This document shows positions 56,517 to 64,000 of a stretch of DNA of 64,000 nt, in pieces (positions within the stretch are counted from its first letter, which is position 1; each line of letters opens with the position of its first letter). Both the position numbers and the translations under genes were made by a program. This DNA is from Thecaphora thlaspeos (Eukaryota > Basidiomycota > Ustilaginomycetes > Urocystidales > Glomosporiaceae). A model generated the notes under the pieces. The model was not told the origin of the DNA and searched no databases. It saw nothing but the letters and a program-made list of their open reading frames with translations. The stretch lies in contig UWYS01000019.1 in NCBI GenBank assembly GCA_900291925.1, forward strand, positions 186,001 to 250,000, written 5' to 3'.

Positions 56517-58088
56517 TCAGCTCAGCCCAGCGAGCTTGAATAATGCACCAATTGATCGCTGCTCTGTGCTCGTAAGAGTCCACTGAGAGCGGAGGGAAGA
56601 GACTCACCTTGCCTGCCTTCGCCAGGACGTACTTGGCCGTCCGGGTGAGCCCGGCCGTGTAGATGCCCTTGAGGCTCTGTCTCCACGCGGGCCCACGCAC
56701 CGTCTCGCCGATCTTCTGGAGCAGTACATTGTTGAAGTCGTCGCGCTGCACTGCCGCCTTCCAGAATGCCTTGAGGTCGTCCTCGCGCTCGATCCGTGTC
56801 GGCGTCCGCGGCACCTTTTCCGCCTCAGCATTCGAGAGCGAGAGCTTTAGGAACGCAGGGTCGAGGTCGGGACGCGATGTATAGTGGTCCTGGATCAGCT
56901 GACGCAGCTTCCGCGGTAGCCTCGAGGCGTGCGAGGCGCGAGTGTGGGTCGAGGTGTCTTGCTGTGAGGGGCACAAACGGGATCGGGAACAGAGACGACA
57001 AGGTCAGATGCGGTACGGACAAGTGCATACTGGTCATTCCTGATGAACGAGCTCACCGTGATGCTGAAGCGATTCTCGCGCAGCTCCTCGACGCTCATGG
57101 TCTCCATGCTCCGAATCAGGCCGGCGTAGAGGTGCCGAAACTCTTCGCGCTGGTTGAGAACAATGTTGCGCACCTTGTCGGCGTTTTCACCGCCAGGTAC
57201 GCTCATGCGGAAATCGCCAGTGTAGCTGAGCGATGCGATACGGGTGTAGAGCTCCACCTCGGTGAAGCTGTCCGGAAGCAGAAGCTGGGCCACCCTCAAC
57301 GCCGAGGCGAGGTTGACCTGCTGCGCCAGCCGGACACGCGCGTCCGATGTCAGCAGCGCCACCGGCTTGTGCATCCGCCCGCTGACGTAGAGCGTCTCCC
57401 AGTCCAGCAGATCCTGGCAGAGGTCGTCGACCGAGATGACTCCATACTTGACCAGCTTGTCGTTGATGGTCACGTAGGGATTGTACCACAGACCTGCGCC
57501 GCGCCGCTGAACGAAGCCAGCCAAGGTACTGCCCAAGACTCGTGAAAGGAAAGAGTAGTGTTTCGGATTCTGGGCCATGTTGACGGCGTGCCAGTGCTGC
57601 GGATAGGTGACGGCGAAGATAAAGTCGACCATCTTGCGGCCGTCCTTTCTGACGGGCTTCTCGGCATGTTCCGGACCGGCTTCCTTTTGCGAAAAGACGC
57701 CCGAGCCATAGGCGAAAGCGAAGCGGATGGGTGCTTCGAAGGAGTGGAGGACCGAGTCAAGGCGGCTGTAGACCGAGGGTACGAGGGGTAGGATCTGGTT
57801 GGCTCCAAACGCGGCGGGGAAGGAAGGTGGGGGAAACGAGGCCGTCCTGAAGCGAGCGCCCAGGCGCGAGCCAGAAGGGAGCTGCGGCGTGTGTGGTGTG
57901 GTGGTAAAGGAGCGAAAGGAGACCTCAGAGGGTGACGTGGACGACCTTGATGACGACGCGAGTGCCGGTGTCTGGGCCTTGTACAGGGGGGGCTTGGCTT
58001 GCGAAGCCACGGGTGCGTGGACGCGCAGCACGACGAGGGAGCGGCCTAGTGGGACATGGCTTGGAGAGCGGGAGGCCAGCGGAGCCAT
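56517..58088 (-). CDS. TAM41: mitochondrial CDP-diacylglycerol synthase Tam41
   Basis: Three exons, 58088-57057, 56961-56608 and 56582-56517, in phase 0, 483 aa. Tam41 makes CDP-diacylglycerol from phosphatidic acid on the matrix side of the inner membrane, the first step towards cardiolipin. The N-terminal 100 residues are basic/Ser-rich, presequence-like. The nucleotidyltransferase core shows FAFAYGSGVFSQ followed by MVDFIFAVTYPQHWHAVNMA, QNPKHYSF, GLWYNPYVTINDKLVKYGVI, DLLDWETLYVSGRMHKPVAL and, in exon 2, the DPAFLKLSLSNAE and VRGPAWRQSLKGIYTAGLTR blocks. The short last exon (WTLTSTEQRSIGALFKLAGL) is less certain; without it the frame would read on past KAGK. It is divergent from DID2. Confidence 0.9.
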
Positions 58089-58393
58089 GACGCAAGAAAA
58101 GGGCGGATGGATGTGGATTGATGTTATTGCGTTCCAGACAGCATGGAGGAGAAGGGATGCGAGAGGGAAGGATGTGTGTATTGGCAAGGTGGCTGTCAAG
58201 AAGGGAGCGCGCGGACTGGAGCCTGACAAGGCCCAGAGGCGGCGGCCGCCGTGGTTTGACCTTCTTCTAGCTGCTGTAGTTGGCCTGTGCCTCCTGGCCG
58301 TTTTCCTGCGAAGAAGTCACCAGTGCATGCCAAAACGAGGTGGAGGTCACCGGCTCCGCGCGGCAGAGCGTGCGTCAAGGCACAGGCGGCCCC

Positions 58394-58451
58394 ACGCACA
58401 GACGCACAGACGCACAGACGCACAGACGCACAGACGCACAGACGCACAGAG
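58394..58451. repeat. 8-bp tandem repeat (ACGCACAG), about 7 units
   Basis: Perfect octamer repeats of ACGCACAG in the TAM41/DID2 promoter region. Confidence 0.95.
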
Positions 58452-58494
58452 GCAGGCTCGAGCGCACAGGTTGGACCCGCCGCGCCCTCGTTAT

Positions 58495-58556
58495 CGCCAT
58501 CGCCATCGCCATCACCATCACCATCCACCCACCGCCACCGCCACCGCCACCGCCAC
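58495..58556. repeat. hexanucleotide repeat GCCATC / CCACCG
   Basis: GCCATC units change to ACCATC and then to CCGCCA units over about 60 bp, just upstream of the DID2 TATA-like element. Confidence 0.9.
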
Positions 58557-58575
58557 CTCGCATCCACGGTTGTGG

Positions 58576-58582
58576 ATATATA
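58576..58582 (+). promoter_or_regulatory. TATA-like element of DID2
   Basis: ATATATA about 90 bp upstream of the ATG at 58671. Confidence 0.35.
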
Positions 58583-58670
58583 CCACCACGCCATCTCCAC
58601 CATCTACGCCTGTGCACAGCGTCCCCCCTCCCTTGAACGCATCCCATCCGCACAGCGCCCGGCCCCGACC

Positions 58671-59645
58671 ATGAGCGGCTTCGAAAAGTCCCTCTTCCAG
58701 CTCAAGTTTACCGCAAAATCGCTCGAACGACAGGCCCGCAAAGCGACAAAGGACGAGAGCACCGAAAAGGCAAAGCTCAAAAAGGTGCGCATCGCCTACT
58801 GCGCGCCATTCGTCCGCTAGGGTACAGCAACTGACTTTCCCTCACTTGCCTTCGGCTCTTGCGTCCCACCGCGCGCAGGCCCTAGCACAGGGCAACACCG
58901 AAGGCGCTCGCATCTACGCCGCCAATGCTATTCGCAAGAAGAACGAGAGCCTCAACCTGCTAAGGCTTGGAAGCAGGATCGATGCCGTCGCAAGTCGCGT
59001 CGAGACGGCCGTAACGATGCGACAGGTGAGCACCGTGGTCGCTCCGAGCCTACCGGTCGACCTGCGCCAGAAAGAGAAGGCTGTATGGTAAAGTTCTCGA
59101 ACGCTGGCTCACCTCTGTCTGCCCTGCTGTCTTCGCTGTACAGGTCACGGGTAGCATGACGTCGGTCGTAAAGGGGATGGACAAGGCAATGGAAAGCATG
59201 AACCTCGAGAGGGTGAGTCCATGCCTGCTGCTGTTACGACTTCTCAGCCTGCGAGGAGATGCGGTGTCGGCTCAGATCGGCAAAAGACGACCTGTTGACC
59301 TTTGTCTCGCTTAGTGCCGCCCTACCTTTGCCGCGGCACCAGATCTCGATGGTGATGGACAAGTTCGAAGGGCAGTTCGAGGACCTCGACGTCCAGACCT
59401 CGTATATGGAGGGAACCATTGGCGCGACGACGGCCCAGACGATGCCGCAGGACCAGGTGGATCTGTTGATGCAGCAGGTGGCCGACCAAAACGGCATCGA
59501 GCTCAATCAGCAGCTCGGCGACGCCAACCTCGACGGCAAGGTAGCAGAGCTCAGCAGCCCGCAACCCGTCGAAAAGACAAAGGATAAGGAAAGGGAGGAC
59601 GATACGCTCGCAGAGAGGCTGCGGGCGCTTCGACCGGCGACGTAG
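58671..59645 (+). CDS. DID2: ESCRT-III-associated protein Did2/CHMP1
   Basis: Four exons, 58671-58784, 58879-59025, 59144-59212 and 59343-59645, in phase 0, 210 aa (yeast Did2 is 204). Did2 is a late ESCRT-III subunit that recruits Vps4 to endosomes for multivesicular-body sorting. The basic N-terminal helix begins [20 protein letters not shown]; the core continues with [40 protein letters not shown] and [20 protein letters not shown]. The C-terminal helix [14 protein letters not shown] is an MIT-interacting MIM1 motif. Start context GACCATGAG. Confidence 0.95.
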
Positions 59646-60225
59646 CAGGCCCAGGATACTGTACCTGCCAGCACGGACATCACTTTCAACATTGTGGGGT
59701 CGTCGGGCAGATGTGGGTCTTTTTCTTGATACCATAATGCCAAGCGCTGCAAACCCCTGTCCGATGTTTGAGCTGCCGGCGTACTCGCCGAAGCATGGTG
59801 GCATCGAAGCCGCTGGCTGGACCTGCTAGTACGAAGAAGTTCGAAGACAGGCTGACAGTTTGGCTGACAGCCTGGCTGAGCATCAGCCTTCTCGTGGACG
59901 TGCTGAGTGTCGCCAAATCGTCTGTCCATGGCCCAGACGAGGTCGATTTTTCCTGTCGGCCCGGCCAACCTGTCTGACCAGAGTCATCGCAGCACTGAAC
60001 GACGACAACGCGGTGCAGTGGTAAAGGGTCAGAACGACGAGGTGGATGAAATGTTATGCAAAGCGTTATTCTTCTCTCCGGTGCACGGCAAGACGCCCAC
60101 GGGCATACGTACCTGTGCAACGCAACGATCATTGTTACGCCTACAGTTTCGACCATCTTCTTCGTCTATTCAAGACACCTCTGAACGGGATCACTTGGTA
60201 TGGTGGGCGGCCGAAGATAGTGCCC

Positions 60226-60317
60226 GTCTTTACTTCCGTCCGATCCAATAACAGGGTATTGCCTTTACTCCCGTCCGATCCAAAATAGCGTGGCCTTTGC
60301 TCCCGTCCGTCCCAAGG
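60226..60317. repeat. three-copy 20-25-bp element in the xylanase promoter
   Basis: Copies at about 60226-60250, 60263-60287 and 60294-60317 share CTTT-A/G-CT-C/T-CCGTCCG followed by ATCCAA (TCCCAA in the third copy). Spacing is 31-37 bp, about three helical turns. Placement 70-160 bp upstream of the TATA-like box suggests an activator or repressor array. Confidence 0.75.
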
Positions 60318-60384
60318 AGGTAGGGGTAAGAGTTAGTTGTCACTTGCTGCGCCGAAAGGTAGGGGTGGGATAGCATGGTAAGGG

Positions 60385-60392
60385 GATAAATA
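60385..60392 (+). promoter_or_regulatory. TATA-like element of the xylanase gene
   Basis: GATAAATA followed about 25 bp later by a pyrimidine-rich segment that could hold the transcription start. Confidence 0.4.
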
Positions 60393-60534
60393 GAAGCCCC
60401 CTTCCTCAACATCTCTGTACCAGCTCCTACCATTGCTTCACTCCTCGTTTCATTCTACCGTGGCCTGGCACTACATCCACCCACCCAGTGCGTTGCATCT
60501 TCAGTTCTCTTCTATCCGACCTGCATTTCCGACC

Positions 60535-61972
60535 ATGCAGTTCCGTCTCCTCCACGCTGCCCTTCTCGCGGCCGTGTTCCTGATGGCGCTGGACGCTTTC
60601 GCCAGCCATGTCACCCACGCCCCGGCCCACAACATGGTAAAGAGACAGGTCCCGAGTCTCCAGGAGACCTTTCAGGCAAAGCACTCCAAGTATATGGGCA
60701 CTTGCTTTGATGTGGGTCTTCTCGCCAACAAGGGAGAGGCGGCGACTGTCGCGAAACATTTCGGAGTGCTTACGCCTGAGAATTCAATGAAGGTTAGTGT
60801 CGAGCATGGAGAAGTAGTAGGAGGTCGTCGCGAGGTTCTCGGCGGTAGACTGGAGATGGCTGTTGCGTTCAGGTCGTGGTGGATGAGGAGGCCAGCTTCG
60901 TCGTTTTTTGTTTTTTGTTGGCCCTGTTTCCTGACCCTCCTCACTTCGCCCCGCCCGCGCTCCTTGACAACCCCCGATCCCCTGCCTGCTTTGCACAACC
61001 CCTCCGTCACAAAACAGTGGGACGCCACCCAGCCCACCAGGGGGAAGTTCGACTTCGAGAAGGCGGATGCGTTCATGAAGTTCGCCAAGAGCTATCATAA
61101 GAATGTACGCGGCCACACGCTCATCTGGTATTCGCAGCTGTCAGGCTGGGTTTCTGGAATCAAGGACAAGACCGAAATGATGGCGGTGATGAAGGAGCAC
61201 ATCCAAACCGTCATGGGCCGCTACAGGGGTCAGATCTACGCTTGGGATGTCGTCAACGAGCCCTTCGAGGAGGATGGCTCGTTTCGCAAAAACCCCTTCT
61301 ACAATGCCCTCGGTGCAGACTACATCCCGCTCGCCTTCAAGTACGCTAGAGCGGCCGATCCCAAGGCCAAGCTGTACATCAACGACTAGTGAGTACCCGT
61401 GTCGGACGAGGAGGCGAGTTGTTGGAGCGTGACGAGGGTTCCTGTACAGAGGGGCAAGGAACGATGGTTGGCTGGTCTCGCAGGGAGGAAGTGAAGGGCT
61501 GTAGCGGACAGCCACACATTCCGGCCCCCATACTGACCACACGACCACCACCTTTCCCCGGCATCCTCTCCACAGCAATCTTGACTCAGCCGGGTACGCC
61601 AAGACCAAGAGCATGATCGCCCATGTGAAAACCTGGCGAGCCGCGGGAGTCCCCATCGACGGGATCGGATCTCAGACGCACCTCAGCGCCTCTGGCTTCC
61701 CGACCTCGGACACCGTGCGTGATGCCTTGAAGTCGCTGTGCAGTGTCGTGCCGGAGTGCGCGGTGACCGAGCTCGACATCAAGGGTGCCAAGCCCGAGTC
61801 GTATGCCCAGATCATCTCGGCGTGCACCGCTAACAAGAACTGCGTCGGCGTCACCGTCTGGGGTGTCCGCGACATCGACAGTTGGAGAGCCAGCAACTCT
61901 CCGCTCCTCTTCGATGCTAACTTCAAACCCAAGCCCGCGTTCTACTCCGCCCTCAAGGCTATGGCCACGTAG
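60535..61972 (+). CDS. secreted endo-1,4-beta-xylanase, glycoside hydrolase family 10
   Basis: Three exons, 60535-60792, 61018-61388 and 61576-61972, in phase, 341 aa. GH10 enzymes cut the xylan backbone of plant cell walls with retention of configuration. A signal peptide is visible ([20 protein letters not shown]), then a Kex2-type Lys-Arg (MVKR) before QVPSLQETF. The TIM-barrel signatures are [31 protein letters not shown], the acid/base E167 in [19 protein letters not shown] and the nucleophile E275 in VTELDIKGA, ending with [12 protein letters not shown] and [10 protein letters not shown]. No carbohydrate-binding module is present. The promoter has a TATA-like box and a triple element. 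Confidence 0.95.
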
Positions 61973-62185
61973 ATGTGGAGAAGCCCGGGTCATCGCCGAG
62001 AAGGAGGCGAAAAGCTGCCACTCACTTGCGATTCGCTGTAGAGCCTCTCCTGCCGATGTTCCTCCGTCCCCTCATGCTGGTCTCCGTGGAGCGACGAATC
62101 AACCGTTCGGGCGAGGATGGAGGCGCAGTCGTCCTTCATATGTACCTCCGATCGTTTTCCTGCGTATCGTGGTCAATCCTGTCGT

Positions 62186-64000
62186 TTACAAGATTCCATC
62201 CAGAAGCTTCCAGAATCCCGGTAGGTCAACTACCTGCCTTTCGCCTGCCTTGGCCTGTATCTTGCGAAGTTCTTCTAAGTAAGGCCGCATCGGATCGGAC
62301 TCCGACAGAAAAGAGGCGTTCGCTTTCTCCGCGGTTTGCGACTGCGAAGAAGGCGCGTCCGCGGTACCTTCCTTGTCCTGCGACTGCGCCGGAGGAGGCG
62401 GATCGAGGTCCATCGCGACATTGTCGCCGTCGCCGTCTTCGGTCTTGACCTTTGGCTTGTTCTTCTCCCATTCCCGCTGCCGTTGCTGGACGAGGTTGAA
62501 GAGGGCAGTGAGCAGTCGGGCTCCGTTGCGAGGCGACTTGGCATCCGAGGAATCGTCGCGATCGCCATCGACATTGTTGTCCGCGTCGGACGAGGAGACG
62601 AGGGCCAAGACTCTGTCCATCTCTTTCTGAAGTGCCACAACGTCCAGCGTCGCGCCGTCGCCGATGCGCAAGAGACGATCGACGAGCAGGACCAGTCCAG
62701 CCTGCAGCAACGCCACATCGTACCACGGCGAGAGCGGCTTGGTGGAAATGCCGGAGAGAGCCTGAAAGGCCTCGGCAGCCTGCAGAATCGCCCGTGCAGA
62801 CCTGACGGCAAGCTGGGCGACGGCAGCCTCGGTGCGTAGGAACGACCGCATCGCGCGTAGGCTGAACCAGTTTGCCGTGAGCGAGAGGATGCTGTCATGT
62901 GCCTTGATCCTGTCCGAGGAATACGCTGGTCTCAACTGCGGCGCGATGCTCAGAAGATCGCCGTGCATCTTCTGGACCCGCTGTGGCGTCGCGTTCTCAC
63001 CCCATATCGACGCGGCGATGGCGAGCATCCTGTCGAGATCCCGGTGCATCGCTAGGTTCGAAGTCTTTTGATCCTCGGCGCCCGCTGTGCTGGCAGCGGA
63101 AGTAGGCAGCTCGGAGCTATCGCCATCGGCGATTTCGCTCTCGTCGGCGTCCAGCGTCACGCGCGAGCTCTCGTCCTCGACGCCTGTCCAGTCGCCACAC
63201 ATCATCGCCTGCCACTTTTGCTGGGTCCAGAGCATTCTCGCCGATTCCCGAACCAGATGCGATCGGTCCGGCAGCACTGCCTCAAGCATGTCGTCCTCTC
63301 GACGCGGTGTGGCTGCCGTATCGCCCTGAGAGAGTAGCTGGCGCAGCAGCTCAGCCTCCTCGGCCGCCTGGTACTCGGAGTCCTCTTCGAACTGCGCCTT
63401 TCGAGCAGCGGCGATTGGCCCAGTGCGGATCGAGGTGTCGTCGTCCTCGGAGGTCAAGAGCCACCGACGGGCATCGTCTTGTGCCGTCCCGAGCGCATGC
63501 AGCCCGAGTTTGCGGGCGAGGCTGAGGCACTGATCAGGTCAATTGGATCGTACAAAAGTCACATCTGTTAGTCCTCGAGATCTGTGGCGAGTTCCCCGGC
63601 GCTCCGCACGAAACTTACCAGCTGCGAATAGACACTGGACAAGCCCACCTTCCGCCGATTGACAGGGTGGATGCCGAACAGCGAGAGGGCATTGAGCGTG
63701 TTCAGATTGGGTTGGTCGATTACGTCGCTCATGCCCAGCAGGGTCTTGCAGGTGTCGTGCCACTGGTCGATCACTGCCGTTCGCGTTCAAGAGAAGTGGC
63801 CCGGGGAAGTACAGAGAAGCAGGATACCGTTAGCCTGCCAAGCTGCTGCCGATGAAGGACGTGATCGATACCAGACTCGGGCTGCTTCGCTCGATGACTC
63901 ACAGTCAGACACCTGTTCGGTCGTAGTAGCGATCCCTTCGCGCACCAGATCCTCTGCGCTGCGGCATTCGGCAGCCACGGCCATGATCTCGAAGAGAAGC
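62186..64000 (-). CDS. fungal-type transcription factor, C-terminal part (runs off the right edge)
   Basis: Three exons are visible: 63903 to beyond 64000, 63773-63619 and 62186-63529, with phases that fit (GTGAGT and GTAAGT donors). The last ~530 residues are present. The regulatory 'fungal-specific transcription factor' domain is recognised from LLFEIMAVAAECRSAEDLVR, DQPNLNTLNALSLFGIHPVN, LSSVYSQLCLSLARKLGLHA and ESARMLWTQQKWQ. A C-terminal acidic/Ser stretch (SSSDADNNVDGDRDDSSDAK) precedes PYLEELRKIQAKAG. The Zn2Cys6 DNA-binding region expected at the N-terminus lies outside the window, so the class is inferred. Target genes are unknown; whether it controls the neighbouring xylanase is open. 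It converges with the xylanase gene, 213 bp between stops. Confidence 0.75.

Larger units (their letters stand above)
58089..58670. promoter_or_regulatory. divergent promoter between TAM41 and DID2
   Basis: About 580 bp containing two simple repeats (listed separately) and a TATA-like ATATATA at 58576-58582, about 90 bp before the DID2 ATG. Confidence 0.45.
59646..60534. promoter_or_regulatory. upstream region of the GH10 xylanase gene
   Basis: The first 500 bp show nothing recognisable. From 60226 three copies of a CTTTACTCCCGTCCGATCCAA-like element occur (separate entry), then a TATA-like GATAAATA at 60385-60392, about 145 bp before the ATG, and a CT-rich leader. Confidence 0.45.

Overview
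The window reads as nuclear chromosomal DNA of a basidiomycete fungus, most likely a smut-lineage (Ustilaginomycotina) relative. This is inferred from GC-rich, gene-dense sequence, large intron-poor genes beside genes with a few short GT-AG introns, a solitary 5S rRNA gene outside any rDNA repeat, and a typical fungal gene set. The species was not identified, and gene names rest on recognised motifs because no database search was possible.

Layout. 1-8.6 kb: a possible C-terminal fragment at the left edge, translation factor eIF5 (-), a peroxisome-type Lon protease (+), the polyphosphate-polymerase subunit VTC1 (-, four exons) and a three-exon micro-gene resembling COX14 (-). 8.6-17.1 kb: O-acetylhomoserine sulfhydrylase (+, with a frame break), a decayed Dal5-type MFS permease (+) and a secreted tannase/feruloyl esterase (+). 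17.8-24.3 kb: a membrane-anchored protein of unknown function (-), a MAPEG/microsomal GST remnant beside a 10-bp minisatellite (+) and a secreted ferritin-like Rds1-type protein (-). 24.3-27.5 kb has no recognisable gene and is followed by the 5S rRNA gene and a short carboxymuconolactone-decarboxylase-like gene (+).

28.2-43.6 kb: cullin-4 (-) stands head-to-head with an 11-kb TOM1/HUWE1-type ubiquitin-ligase gene (+). The latter keeps its N-terminal armadillo-like, UBA and DUF4414 regions but stops before any HECT domain, close to a run of 35 A. 46.5-64 kb: class II cAMP phosphodiesterase (+), a TMEM69/DUF3429 mitochondrial membrane protein (-), F-actin capping protein beta (+), an unresolved small gene (-), tRNA methyltransferase TRM11 (-), the mitochondrial CDP-DAG synthase TAM41 (-), ESCRT-III DID2/CHMP1 (+), a GH10 xylanase (+) and the C-terminal part of a fungal-type transcription factor (-) that runs off the right edge.

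No gene cluster for a single pathway is visible. The genes are mostly housekeeping, with secreted plant-polymer enzymes (esterase, xylanase) that suit a plant-associated life. The most unusual feature is the concentration of broken genes: the HECT-less TOM1, the frameshifted sulfhydrylase, the permease, the MAPEG remnant and the short decarboxylase. Some lie beside simple repeats, so either real gene decay or local sequence/assembly error has to be considered.
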